Assembly: GCA_964344185.1 (NCBI GenBank) | Contig: CAYFMN010000001.1 | Span: 124,001 to 188,000 of the forward strand | DNA length: 64,000 nucleotides | Direction: 5' to 3' | Origin: JAJDAT01 sp964344185 | GTDB lineage: Bacteria > Nitrospinota > Nitrospinia > Nitrospinales > JAJDAT01 | Part shown: positions 33,516-42,243 of the stretch, one piece after another | Layout: each line of letters starts with the position of its first letter | Numbering within the stretch: the first letter of the stretch is position 1 | Position numbers and translations under genes: made by a program | Notes under the pieces: model-generated | Told to the model about the DNA's origin: nothing | Database searches by the model: none | The model's input: the letters and a program-made list of their open reading frames with translations, nothing else

Positions 33516-34158
33516 ATGAGAATACCCTTCGCTAAGGAGGGGTACATTTTTATTGTACCTTTGGCATTACTGAGCCTCCTTTGTTGGTCCCTTTCTTGGT
33601 ATATTGCCGGTTTTTTGGCTACAGGTTTGTTTTTGTTTGTCGCTTATTTTTTTCGGGATCCTGAGAGAACGATTCCTCAGGATAAAAACGCCATAATTTC
33701 ACCTGCCGATGGTAAAATAGTTGAGATCGTTGAAGAGAAAGACCCATTTCTCTGCGAAACGTTTACCCGAATCAGCATTTTCCTGAACGTATTTAACGTT
33801 CACGTTAATCGCGTGCCAATAGCGAGTGTAGTCGATAAATACCGTTATATTCCAGGAAAGTTTTTAGCTGCTTTTAACCACAAGGCTTCGCTTGATAACG
33901 AGCAAACCGCAATTTTGTTTAAAAACGGCAATACGAAAATTGTTGTTAAACAGATAGCGGGGCTTATCGCCAGACGAATCATATGTTACGCTAAAGAAGG
34001 CGACGGTTTTGAGCTTGGCCAACGGTTTGGATTAATCCGGTTTGGCTCAAGAGTCGATATTTTTGTTCCGATTGGTTCCAAGTTNNNNNNNNNNTGGTAT
34101 TGGCGACAAAGTTGCCGGAGGTTCTTCAATTATCGGTTTTTTACCGGAAAGCGAATAA
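33516..34158 (+). CDS. psd: Phosphatidylserine decarboxylase proenzyme, short type (contains gap)
   Basis: Pyruvoyl enzyme making phosphatidylethanolamine. It has an N-terminal membrane segment (FIVPLALLSLLCWSLSWYIA), then ISPADGKIVEI, FLNVFNVHVNRVPI and IRFGSRVDIFVPIG, where Gly-Ser is the self-cleavage site. A 10-N gap interrupts the gene at 34085-34094. The given frame after it is not coding-like. One frame over, GIGDKVAGGSSIIGFLPESE matches the normal Psd end and stops at 34158, exactly before the pssA ATG. So the true gap is a multiple of three bases, not ten. Confidence 0.93.
34085..34094. other. Assembly gap (10 N) inside psd
   Basis: A placeholder. Coding frame on both sides requires a true length divisible by three, probably short (about 0-9 bases by comparison with family spacing). 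Confidence 0.98.
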
Positions 34159-34911
34159 ATGAAAATAAAACGCGGCATTAATTTACTGCCAAGCCTTTTT
34201 ACAACAGGCAATATCTTTTGTGGGTTCTATGCTTTTATTGCAGTGCTCGACCAAAAGTTTTACTTGGCCGCCTGGGCAATTGTAATAGCCATTATCTTTG
34301 ACGCCCTGGATGGTAGAATTGCGCGTTTGACAAACACGACAAGTGAATTCGGAATGCATTACGATTCTTTGGCGGATATCATTTCGTTTGGAATCGCTCC
34401 CGCTTTTCTAATTTATGTTTGGAAACTAAAACCTTTTGGACGTATTGGCTGGATGGCCGCCTTCCTATTCCTGTTGTGCGCGGCTCTTAGATTGGCCCGA
34501 TTCAACGCCATGCCAGCCGACGAACGAAGTCAACATTTTATTGGGCTTCCGACTCCTGGCGCCGCTTCGGTTATTGCCACTATTGTGATTATTTCAGAAG
34601 ACGGTATTTTTGACTCGCTTCATCCCTTTATTGTAGTAGCGTTCTTTTATATGCTTGCCTTTCTTATGGTGAGTAATTTAGAGTATCCTGCGTTTAAAAA
34701 ACTTGGCTTTAAAAAAAGAGTGCCTTTTGCGCGCTTTCTTTTTATCGTTTTAGTTTTATATATATTCGCTACCATTCCTATATTTGCTCTGTTTGCCGTA
34801 AGTTTTTCATATGCTTTATTAGGTCCTTTAAACTATCTTTATAAATTAGCTAAAAATTATTGGATGGCTCATAAGGAAAATGAATCTCTTGAGCAAAAGG
34901 AAAAACCATAA
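34159..34911 (+). CDS. pssA: CDP-diacylglycerol-serine O-phosphatidyltransferase
   Basis: Makes phosphatidylserine, the substrate of Psd encoded just upstream (the ATG follows the psd stop directly). A 250-residue membrane protein with about six helices. The CDP-alcohol phosphatidyltransferase motif D-G-x2-A-R-x8-G-x3-D-x3-D is complete (DGRIARLTNTTSEFGMHYDS, then LAD). GLPTPGAASV is typical of PssA type II. Confidence 0.96.
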   Translation: MKIKRGINLLPSLFTTGNIFCGFYAFIAVLDQKFYLAAWAIVIAIIFDALDGRIARLTNTTSEFGMHYDSLADIISFGIAPAFLIYVWKLKPFGRIGWMAAFLFLLCAALRLARFNAMPADERSQHFIGLPTPGAASVIATIVIISEDGIFDSLHPFIVVAFFYMLAFLMVSNLEYPAFKKLGFKKRVPFARFLFIVLVLYIFATIPIFALFAVSFSYALLGPLNYLYKLAKNYWMAHKENESLEQKEKP

Positions 34912-34992
34912 GTTCTACTTAGTGCGTCCGCTCCTTTTTTCATTTATAACTAAATGATTTCTTAACTATTAATTAAGTTTAAAAAAGTTACT

Positions 34993-35838
34993 ATGTCTTG
35001 GTTTTTAGATAAATTTAAATTTGGAAAGAAAGTTCCAAAACCAGAAGATTCCTGGATTGAATGTCCTAAATGTAAACAAAATAATCTGGCTTCAGAGTTA
35101 GGAAACAACTTAAATGTTTGTCCTCAATGCCAATATCATTGCAGATTAACGCCATTTGAACGGCTTGCTTTACTTTTGGAACCAGATAGTTTTGTGGAGT
35201 TTGACGCAGATTTATCTCCTAAAGACCCAATCAAATTTAAAGACAAAAAGAAATATAAAGACCGAGTCAAATCAGCTTTGAAAAAATCATACGGCGCCGA
35301 CGCAATTACAACCGGTTCTGGCAAACTTGAAACTCATGACGTTGAATTAGCGGTTTTTGATTTCAATTTTATGGGAGGAAGTATGGGGTCGGTTGTTGGA
35401 GAAAAACTAACCCGCAGTATTGATCGAGCAAAAGATAAAAACATTCCCCTTATCATTATTTCTTGCTCAGGTGGAGCCAGAATGCAGGAAGGAATACTTT
35501 CTTTAATGCAAATGGCTAAAACTTCAGCGGCCCTAAAAAGTCTTTCAGAAGCGGGCGTTCCCTACATATCTATTTTAACAGACCCTACTATGGGCGGAGT
35601 TTCCGCAAGTTTTGCAATGTTAGGAGATATTATTATCGCCGAGCCAGGAGCGGTACTGGGTTTTGCCGGAGCGAGGGTAATCGAACAAACGATTCAACAA
35701 AAACTACCGGAAGGTTTTCAAACCGCAGAGTTTTGTCTGGAACATGGACTGANNNNNNNNNNATTAAAAAATGTTTTAGACAATATTTTAACGATCATCA
35801 AAAACGAACCTCCAGCCAAGAAACCTTTTGATCTATAA
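34993..35838 (+). CDS. accD: Acetyl-CoA carboxylase carboxyltransferase subunit beta (contains gap)
   Basis: Beta subunit of the carboxyltransferase that makes malonyl-CoA. An N-terminal zinc ribbon with two CxxC pairs (ECPKCKQN ... VCPQCQYHC), then VELAVFDFNFMGGSMGSVVG, SCSGGARMQEG and SILTDPTMGGVSASFAMLGD. A 10-N gap at 35753-35762 interrupts the last segment; about 8-9 residues of the usual IDxIVxRxxL stretch appear to be missing, so the real gap is larger than ten bases. The protein ends KPFDL. Confidence 0.95.
   Translation: MSWFLDKFKFGKKVPKPEDSWIECPKCKQNNLASELGNNLNVCPQCQYHCRLTPFERLALLLEPDSFVEFDADLSPKDPIKFKDKKKYKDRVKSALKKSYGADAITTGSGKLETHDVELAVFDFNFMGGSMGSVVGEKLTRSIDRAKDKNIPLIIISCSGGARMQEGILSLMQMAKTSAALKSLSEAGVPYISILTDPTMGGVSASFAMLGDIIIAEPGAVLGFAGARVIEQTIQQKLPEGFQTAEFCLEHGLXXXXLKNVLDNILTIIKNEPPAKKPFDL
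35753..35762. other. Assembly gap (10 N) inside accD
   Basis: A placeholder near the 3' end of accD. Family comparison suggests the true gap is about 25-30 bases. Confidence 0.98.
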
Positions 35839-35853
35839 TTACATTTCCTTGCT

Positions 35854-36720
35854 TTACAATAAACTTTCCAGTCCAACTTTATAATTCGGATATTTTAATT
35901 TCACTCCAAGCTCTTCCTTTATTTTTTGATTACTGATCGTTTTTCGATCTAAATAAAAACTCTTCGCCATATCCGATATATTCGCTTCATCGAATGGAAT
36001 CAAAGGCGGTAATTCGACATCCAATAGCTCGCAAGCATACTCTGTTACGTGTCTCGATTCGATCGGCTGATCGTCACAAACGTTATATATCGATCCTGGG
36101 TTTGGCTTATCGATAGAGGCCATTAGAACGCTGGCTAAATCGTCTACATGGACCCTGGAAAATTTATAGCCAGGCTTGTCGATCCTCTTACCCAATCCTT
36201 TGCGAACCGTTTCTAAAGGATTTCTACCAAGTCCGTATATTCCAACACATCTGAAGATATGTACTGGCAATTCATATTTGGAAAATAATTCCAACCAGCG
36301 GTTTTCTGCTTCTAATCTTCTCTTTGCTCTATCTATAGTTGGGTTTAAATCAGAAGTTTCCGTAACGACTTCTCCGCCTTTATCTCCATAAACGCCGGTA
36401 GTCGAAAGATAACCAATCCATCGCCAATCATCCTTTTTTAAAATATCGGAATAAAAATTATCTAATACAAAATCTGTTGGCTTTGGCGGTATGGAAATTA
36501 ACAAGTGGGTCGCGTCTCTAAAAAAATCAGGAAGTTTTGAGTTGCCTTCGTCGCCATTTAATAAAAACCCTTCCCAACCTTTTTGCGCTAGTTCAGCCAG
36601 TTTTCCTTTTTCTCTACAAGTTCCGCCAACGCGCCAATCTAATCCAGAAAGGCTTCGCGCCAGCCCCTGAGCCGAAAACCCAAACCCAAAACAAAACAAT
36701 TTATTTCGCTTTTTCCCCAT
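35854..36720 (-). CDS. NAD(P)-binding SDR family oxidoreductase (YeeZ-like)
   Basis: A 288-residue atypical SDR. The nucleotide-binding motif near the N terminus is FCFGFGFSAQGLARSL in place of TGATGF. GYLSTTGVYGDKGGEVV is the segment common to the YeeZ group. FRCVGIYGLGRNPLETVRKG and FSRVHVDDLASVL follow, with YNVCDDQP near the end. Substrate unknown. It is convergent with accD, 15 bp apart. Confidence 0.8.
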   Translation of the reverse strand: MGKKRNKLFCFGFGFSAQGLARSLSGLDWRVGGTCREKGKLAELAQKGWEGFLLNGDEGNSKLPDFFRDATHLLISIPPKPTDFVLDNFYSDILKKDDWRWIGYLSTTGVYGDKGGEVVTETSDLNPTIDRAKRRLEAENRWLELFSKYELPVHIFRCVGIYGLGRNPLETVRKGLGKRIDKPGYKFSRVHVDDLASVLMASIDKPNPGSIYNVCDDQPIESRHVTEYACELLDVELPPLIPFDEANISDMAKSFYLDRKTISNQKIKEELGVKLKYPNYKVGLESLL

Positions 36721-36807
36721 TTAAGTGAATTCAACCTTCGTTCCTAATAGACTTCCAACCTTTTTCTAAACTGAAAAATAAAATCATTTCTTATTTTAGA
36801 AGTGAAG

Positions 36808-37062
36808 TCATTTATATTTAATTTTAAAAAATAAAATAATTCCAGCAAGAATTAAGGTTATTAAATTTGTTAATATTATTGGTAAAGCGTTAATTTTAAG
36901 CCCGTAAATTAACCAGCAAAAAACGCCAAAACAAAAAGCGCTCCACATTCCTAGAGAAAGATCTTGAGTTGACTTTGACTTCCAAGTCTTCACAACTTGC
37001 GGCACAAAAGCGGATGTTGTTAAACAACCCGCTAAAAACCCTAATAAATCTGTATAATTCAT
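36808..37062 (-). CDS. SemiSWEET-type sugar transporter
   Basis: 84 residues forming three membrane helices with the PQ-loop signature (FLAGCLTTSAFVPQVVKTWK, STQDLSLGMWSAFCFGVFCW). This is the one-bundle bacterial SemiSWEET architecture, which works as a dimer to carry sugars across the inner membrane. Substrate not predictable. Confidence 0.9.
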   Translation of the reverse strand: MNYTDLLGFLAGCLTTSAFVPQVVKTWKSKSTQDLSLGMWSAFCFGVFCWLIYGLKINALPIILTNLITLILAGIILFFKIKYK

Positions 37063-37183
37063 TTATATCCATTTTATAAGTGTGTTTTAATTTATTTAGA
37101 TATAGAGACTACATTAAAACGATGCAATTGGATAAAAAATTCCTAATAGAACACCAACTATACATAAGACTAATTCTTTGTTC

Positions 37184-38488
37184 ATGACTGATCTTCTAGC
37201 CGCCAGATTACAAATGGCCTTTTCTCTGGGCTTTCATATCATTTTTGCCTGTATTGGAATGGTCATGCCATTTTTTATGGCAATGGCTCATTGGTATTGG
37301 CTTAAAACCCGGGATAAAATTTACCTTGGACTTACTAAATCCTGGATGAGAGGCGTTGCTATTTTCTTTGCGATTGGAGCGGTTTCTGGAACAACATTGG
37401 CGTTTGAATTAGGATTGCTATTTCCAAAATTCATGGAACATGCTGGCCCCATAATTGGAATCGCTTTCGCATGGGAAGGTATTTTCTTTTTCATGGAAGC
37501 GGTTGCGCTAGGTTTCTTTGTGTATGGATGGAACCGAATTAACCGATGGGTGCATTGGTTTTCAGGAGTGATTGTCGGCATTTCAGGCGTATTTTCCGGT
37601 CTTTTTGTCATTTGCGCCAACGGTTGGATGAATTACCCAACTGGATTCGATTGGGTCGATGGTAAAGCGGAAAATATTAACTCACTAACCGCAATGTTTA
37701 ATCCCGTTGCCATTCAACAAGGCATCCATATGACGATTGCCGCTTTCGCCGCAGTCGGTTTTTTTGTTGCCGGTATCCATGCAGTTTTAATTCTCAAAGA
37801 GAAAAATAACGCACTTCACAAGGCGGCTTTTAAAATCGCTTTATCATTTGGAACTGTCACTGTTTTGATTCAACCTATTAGCGGCGATTTAATTTCTAAA
37901 CAAGTAGCCCATTTACAACCGGCTAAATTTGCCGCAATGGAATCGTTATTTAAAACCACCAAAGGCGCTCCATTATTAATTGGAGGAATTCCTCTTGAGG
38001 ATAAAGAAGAAGTTATTCTAGGAATTCACATCCCAAAAGCTTTAAGCTATTTAGCGTTCGGAGATTTTGACGCAGAAGTAAAAGGCTTAGACGCTTTTAA
38101 TCCCGATGAAAGACCTCCTGTTTTTATCGTTCATTTAGCGTTTCAGGTTATGGTTGGAATTGGTTTTTTTCTGGGTGGTATTGGAATTCTTGCGGTCTTT
38201 ATAGCCAATAAGAATAAGGACTGGCTATATAATCCCATTTTTTTAGCGTTAGTTATTATCGCCGCTCCCATGGGATTCATCGCATTGGAAGCCGGTTGGG
38301 TGGTAACAGAAGTGGGGCGACAACCCTGGATAATTTATAAAATATTAAAGGTTTCAGAAACCGTAACGCCGATGCCAGGACTAACCGTTCCATTAATAAT
38401 CTTTACTTTTATTTATATATTTTTATCCGTTTTTTCGATTTGGTTATTGGATCGTCAAATTAAAGCCGTCAGAGGTTTTAAAACTTAA
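37184..38488 (+). CDS. cydA: Cytochrome bd ubiquinol oxidase subunit I
   Basis: Quinol oxidase subunit carrying hemes b558, b595 and d. About 434 residues, shorter than E. coli CydA (522), so it has a short Q-loop as in the CIO/bd-type oxidases. The N-terminal DLLAARLQMAFSLGFHIIFA holds the first heme-ligand His, WEGIFFFMEAVALGFF and GWVVTEVGRQPWI are signature stretches. I use the ATG at 37184 in place of a TTG two codons earlier. It gives terminal oxidation with high oxygen affinity. Confidence 0.96.
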   Translation: MTDLLAARLQMAFSLGFHIIFACIGMVMPFFMAMAHWYWLKTRDKIYLGLTKSWMRGVAIFFAIGAVSGTTLAFELGLLFPKFMEHAGPIIGIAFAWEGIFFFMEAVALGFFVYGWNRINRWVHWFSGVIVGISGVFSGLFVICANGWMNYPTGFDWVDGKAENINSLTAMFNPVAIQQGIHMTIAAFAAVGFFVAGIHAVLILKEKNNALHKAAFKIALSFGTVTVLIQPISGDLISKQVAHLQPAKFAAMESLFKTTKGAPLLIGGIPLEDKEEVILGIHIPKALSYLAFGDFDAEVKGLDAFNPDERPPVFIVHLAFQVMVGIGFFLGGIGILAVFIANKNKDWLYNPIFLALVIIAAPMGFIALEAGWVVTEVGRQPWIIYKILKVSETVTPMPGLTVPLIIFTFIYIFLSVFSIWLLDRQIKAVRGFKT

Positions 38489-38490
38489 CT

Positions 38491-39513
38491 ATGGAAGAAA
38501 ACTCGTTAGTAATACTAACCGCATGCTTTTTAGGCGGTTCGCTTCTGCTTTATTTATTGCTAGGCGGAGCTGATTTTGGCGCGGGCATTCTTGAGCTGTT
38601 TACAAGCGACGAAAACCTAAAAGAACACCGGTCAATTGTAAACAAAGCCATGGGCCCCGTTTGGGAAGTAAACCATATTTGGCTCATTATTGCATTGGTT
38701 ATTACTTTCAATGCGTTTCCAAAAGCTTTCGCGCAAATATCTACAACATTTCATATCCCCTTAACTATTCTTTTAATTGGAATAATTTTACGAGGGTGCG
38801 CTTTCGCTTTCAGAAATTACGACGCCTACAAAGATAACACTCAAAAGTTATATTCATTTACTTTTGCCAGCGCCAGCCTTTTATCTTCTTTCAGCATAGG
38901 TTTAGTTGTTGGAGGAGTCGTTAACGGGCAAATCGTACAAAATCCAAATAGTTTCTACGAAGGGTTTGTAGCTCCCTGGTTTAACTTGCTTTCGCTATTT
39001 ATGGGCGGTTTTGTTTGTTCTTGTTTCATTTACATTGCCACCGTTTATATCGTTGGGGAAACGAATAAACAAGAAACGCAAACAGAATTCATTGAAAAAG
39101 TAGGACACGTTTTTATTTTAACGATCAGTACAGGAGGACTAGTCCTAGCATCAGGAGTTTTAAAAAATAATCCTCTATTTTTAAAATTACTGGATAGCCC
39201 CGTTAGCTTAGGTTTAATTTTATTAGCCCTATTGTTATTTATTCCAATAAGGCTATTTTTGAACCGAAAAATTTTACTCTTGCCTCGTCTTTTAGTAGGA
39301 GGTCAAATGAGTTTTATCTGTCTGGCTTGGGTTTTGATACAGTATCCCTATATTATTCCAGTTTCTTTTAATTCTGGTTTTCAAGGCATTGATTTGTTTG
39401 ATGCGGCTGCCGGACAAAATACTTTAAATAATTTACTGATAGCCCTCAGCGCGGGTACTCTTATAATTGTACCTTCCATTCTTTATTTGTTTAGAAAACT
39501 AAAAATTATCTAA
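38491..39513 (+). CDS. cydB: Cytochrome bd ubiquinol oxidase subunit II
   Basis: A 340-residue membrane partner of CydA beginning two bases after its stop. LLLGGADFGAGILEL near the N terminus, then NKAMGPVWEVNHIWLIIALV and FRNYDAYKD are the family landmarks, with about eight membrane helices. A small CydX/CydS subunit was not found directly downstream; the next gene is convergent. Confidence 0.95.
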   Translation: MEENSLVILTACFLGGSLLLYLLLGGADFGAGILELFTSDENLKEHRSIVNKAMGPVWEVNHIWLIIALVITFNAFPKAFAQISTTFHIPLTILLIGIILRGCAFAFRNYDAYKDNTQKLYSFTFASASLLSSFSIGLVVGGVVNGQIVQNPNSFYEGFVAPWFNLLSLFMGGFVCSCFIYIATVYIVGETNKQETQTEFIEKVGHVFILTISTGGLVLASGVLKNNPLFLKLLDSPVSLGLILLALLLFIPIRLFLNRKILLLPRLLVGGQMSFICLAWVLIQYPYIIPVSFNSGFQGIDLFDAAAGQNTLNNLLIALSAGTLIIVPSILYLFRKLKII

Positions 39514-39531
39514 GGTCTTAGGTGGGGTTAT

Positions 39532-40131
39532 TTATCTTTTAAACTTTTCTAACGATTGAGCAAGCTCCGATATTTTACTTTCAAGATGATTTACGTATAA
39601 TCTCAGTCTTTCCTCTACTTGTTGGGCTGATTTCATTTTAGCCTGTAACTGATCGGATAGCTGATGATAACTATTTGAGCTTTCGTAGGCCATATTTTCC
39701 AACGTTGCGTTAACGCCTCTTAATTCAGTCATAGCCTTTTTTAATCGCAATTGCGTATTAACTCTTACGATCACTTCCTCTTGCCGAAACGGTTTTGTTA
39801 TGTAATCCATGGCTCCCAACTGAAAGCCTTTTATTATGGATTCGGTTTCAGAAACTGCAGTGATAAAAATAACAGGGATGTTTTTTGTTCTTTCGTTTTC
39901 TATAATTTTTTCGCAAACCTCAAAGCCATCCATATCTGGCATCATGATATCGAGGAGAATTAAATCGGGAATATTGTTTTCTAAAAAGTTTAAAGCTCCA
40001 AAACCAGATGAAGAAATGAAAATTTTATGACCAATTGGCTCTAATGTTTTATGCAAAACTCCAATATTTGCCGGAGTATCATCTACAATCAAAACATTTC
40101 CAACAATATGGTTATCGCTATTTTCAGTCAT
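39532..40131 (-). CDS. Response regulator with C-terminal coiled coil
   Basis: A CheY-like receiver (about residues 10-130: VLIVDDTPANIGVL, LILLDIMMPDMDGFEV with the phospho-Asp, FITAVSE, GAMDYITKPF with the Lys) followed by about 70 residues of charged helix (LRLKKAMTELRGVNATLENM, SEKISEL-type repeats). There is no DNA-binding output domain, so it probably signals through protein contacts. I chose the ATG at 40131 (MTENSD) and not the upstream one at 40158. Confidence 0.88.
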   Translation of the reverse strand: MTENSDNHIVGNVLIVDDTPANIGVLHKTLEPIGHKIFISSSGFGALNFLENNIPDLILLDIMMPDMDGFEVCEKIIENERTKNIPVIFITAVSETESIIKGFQLGAMDYITKPFRQEEVIVRVNTQLRLKKAMTELRGVNATLENMAYESSNSYHQLSDQLQAKMKSAQQVEERLRLYVNHLESKISELAQSLEKFKR

Positions 40132-40270
40132 AAAATAATTGCCAAAAAATAGAAGCATTAATTAAGAAACGTTTAATCGGATTTAATGCTTAAAGCTAAA
40201 ATTCAAAAAACAAATATAAAATATACTAATTTAAACTTTTTTCCTTCTTTGCAATCAAATTAACTTTAAT

Positions 40271-41047
40271 TCAAGAAATTGGAAGACACTCTTGAAACCT
40301 TGACGACCTGATTGTATATTCCGGATACAGCTTTTCCATGCATGATGCATATTTCGAATACCTTCGCATTTCCAGCCCCACCTCTTTGCATGCTTCTAAT
40401 AACCATAAGGGCATGGCCCAATTAAATTTAATTTCTAAAACGCATAAATTCGCAGGTAAAACCTGCGAACCATTTTCTTGAGACACTTGAAGAATATTTT
40501 TAACGTTCTGCGCTCTTAGATTATTATCAATCGTTACGCGAACGTCCCGGTCATATGGCCAAAGATAAGGTCTTCTATAATAACTTGTAACGCACATTGG
40601 CAACCAATTATTCTGATTTGCAATATTTTGTATAATATTTGCCTGAAATAATTCTTTTTCCTGAACTAAAAAGCTTAATTTCTTTAGTGGAAAACCATTC
40701 TCTGCAATAGCCGGTAAAAACTCTCCCGAAAGCTTAACTCGGTTCTTAAAAATCTCATCATTATTTCTATTTTTAATCTCGATAAACAACGTGTTTTTTT
40801 CAAGGTCAGACTCTTTTAAAATTTCTCCATACCAACGCACACGAAACTTATAACGCAACTTTTCTCCATCAATTTTACTGTAATAACAATAAAGATCCGG
40901 AGTATCAAAATAAATCGAATTCACATGATATCCCTCGTCTTTGGCATGAGGATCTATTATCATGTTGCCTTTTAGACTATGTAAAAAGCTCTCCGCAAGT
41001 TTTGTATTTACGATGTATTTGAATTCAAAACGAGGTTTAATTTCCAT
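40271..41047 (-). CDS. VTC-domain protein (polyphosphate polymerase-like)
   Basis: A 258-residue protein. RFEFKYIVN, VNSIYFDTPDLYCYY, RYKFRVRWYG, LFIEIKNRNND and LEIKFNWAMP give the tunnel-fold VTC motif order (basic residues lining the channel, acidic metal ligands). In yeast Vtc4 this domain makes polyphosphate from ATP; bacterial versions are often beside DUF4956 membrane proteins, as here (divergent neighbour). The catalytic function is inferred from the family. Confidence 0.87.
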   Translation of the reverse strand: MEIKPRFEFKYIVNTKLAESFLHSLKGNMIIDPHAKDEGYHVNSIYFDTPDLYCYYSKIDGEKLRYKFRVRWYGEILKESDLEKNTLFIEIKNRNNDEIFKNRVKLSGEFLPAIAENGFPLKKLSFLVQEKELFQANIIQNIANQNNWLPMCVTSYYRRPYLWPYDRDVRVTIDNNLRAQNVKNILQVSQENGSQVLPANLCVLEIKFNWAMPLWLLEACKEVGLEMRRYSKYASCMEKLYPEYTIRSSRFQECLPIS

Positions 41048-41150
41048 ACACTTAATTCTATTTGGTTTTAATCTTACAATAGCCCCATTGCTAATTGGAA
41101 TTATCTTTGACTTAAATTAACGAGCATGATAAAAAATTAAAACTTGACGC

Positions 41151-41174
41151 AAAAGCTTACTTTAGAAGCTTTTT
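41151..41174. other. Hairpin with T tract in a divergent intergenic region
   Basis: AAAAGCTT ACTTTAG AAGCTTTTT forms an 8-bp stem followed by T residues on the plus strand. It lies between the VTC gene (-) and the DUF4956 gene (+), upstream of both, so it is not a terminator of either. It might end a small RNA or a leader. The rest of the 406-base region (41048-41453) is AT-rich with no other feature seen. Confidence 0.35.
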
Positions 41175-41453
41175 CATAATAGGTACAAAAGTATATCAAA
41201 ACAATCAAAAAGTGCCTTATAGTCCAATGCATTAAGAAATCGAATTCCGCCTCATAATAGTTTTTTATTTAAACTTACCATTTCAATTTTCTTATTTTTA
41301 AGGGCCCACGATTAATATGATTTGAACGCGATTATTTTTCTTAAACTGTTCAGCCCATAAAACTCTGAACATGGATTATTGAAAAATATATTTGGCGCAA
41401 AACATTTTAGGTAATCAAGTCGCAATTAATAATTTAAATTACGGTTAAGATTT

Positions 41454-42155
41454 ATGGATGAATTAGTTAAATCGATGCAACTAGGTCAAAGCGTCACGAC
41501 AGTAGTGACAATTTGGTCGGTCATTTTTGGAGTTGGTCTAAGCGCGCTCCTTGGTATCTGGATAAGTTTTCTTTACAGGAAAGTGCAGTTTGAAGCTTCT
41601 TATTCTCAGTCCTTAGTCCATACCTTCGTAATTCTTGCGATGATCACTTCGTTAATTATGCTGATTATAGGAAGCAATATCGCGCGAGCTTTCTCGTTAG
41701 TCGGCGCGCTGTCTATAGTCAGGTTTAGAACGGCGATTAAATCTCCTCAAGATATCGGATTCATCTTTTTAACAATCGCTATTGGAATGGCCTGTGGCAC
41801 GCGGTTTTACGCCGTTGCAATTGTGGGAACGTCGCTCATTTCAATCGTTATATTTTTAATGCATTATTTTAATTTTGCGGCAAATCCTACCAGCGAAGAA
41901 TTCCTGTTATCTACGGTTTTCCATTTAAACGTCGATTACGAAAACGCTTTAAAACCCCTATTAGACAAGTATTTCGAAGCTTATAGCATCTCTTATGTCG
42001 AAACTGTTCGGCAGGGAACTTTGCGGGAAGTGGTCTATTCAGTACGACCGAAACCAAATATCAACGATAAAGAAATTTTCGACGAAGTCGCAAAAATAAA
42101 CGACAATCTAAAAGTTTCTTTAAGAAAAATCAATCGAGCAATTGACATTCCCTGA
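41454..42155 (+). CDS. DUF4956 membrane protein
   Basis: A 233-residue protein with about four membrane helices near the N terminus, the signature GALSIVRFRTAIKSPQDIGF and GMACGTRFYAV, and a soluble C-terminal ferredoxin-like half (DYENALKPLLDKYFEAYSIS). DUF4956 proteins co-occur with VTC-domain proteins and CotH-like kinases. The VTC gene is divergent here. They may share polyphosphate or cell-surface function, which is inference. Confidence 0.87.
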   Translation: MDELVKSMQLGQSVTTVVTIWSVIFGVGLSALLGIWISFLYRKVQFEASYSQSLVHTFVILAMITSLIMLIIGSNIARAFSLVGALSIVRFRTAIKSPQDIGFIFLTIAIGMACGTRFYAVAIVGTSLISIVIFLMHYFNFAANPTSEEFLLSTVFHLNVDYENALKPLLDKYFEAYSISYVETVRQGTLREVVYSVRPKPNINDKEIFDEVAKINDNLKVSLRKINRAIDIP

Positions 42156-42177
42156 GCTAAAAGTTTTTTTAATTTGC

Positions 42178-42207
42178 AAAAAAAAACCCGCGCCAGACTG
42201 GCGCGGG
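42178..42207 (-). terminator. Intrinsic terminator after the PCP_red-HemQ gene
   Basis: CCCGCGCC AGACT GGCGCGGG forms a perfect 8-bp G/C stem. On the minus strand it is followed by nine T residues. It terminates the minus-strand gene that ends at 42244. Confidence 0.93.
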
Positions 42208-42243
42208 TAATATGTATCAGATCTTGAAAAAAAGTTTAATTCG

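Noticed and set aside
34095..34181. Psd C terminus WYWRQSCRRFF... in the original frame after the gap
   Set aside because: It does not match Psd and overlaps pssA; the neighbouring frame gives the normal family ending and a clean junction.
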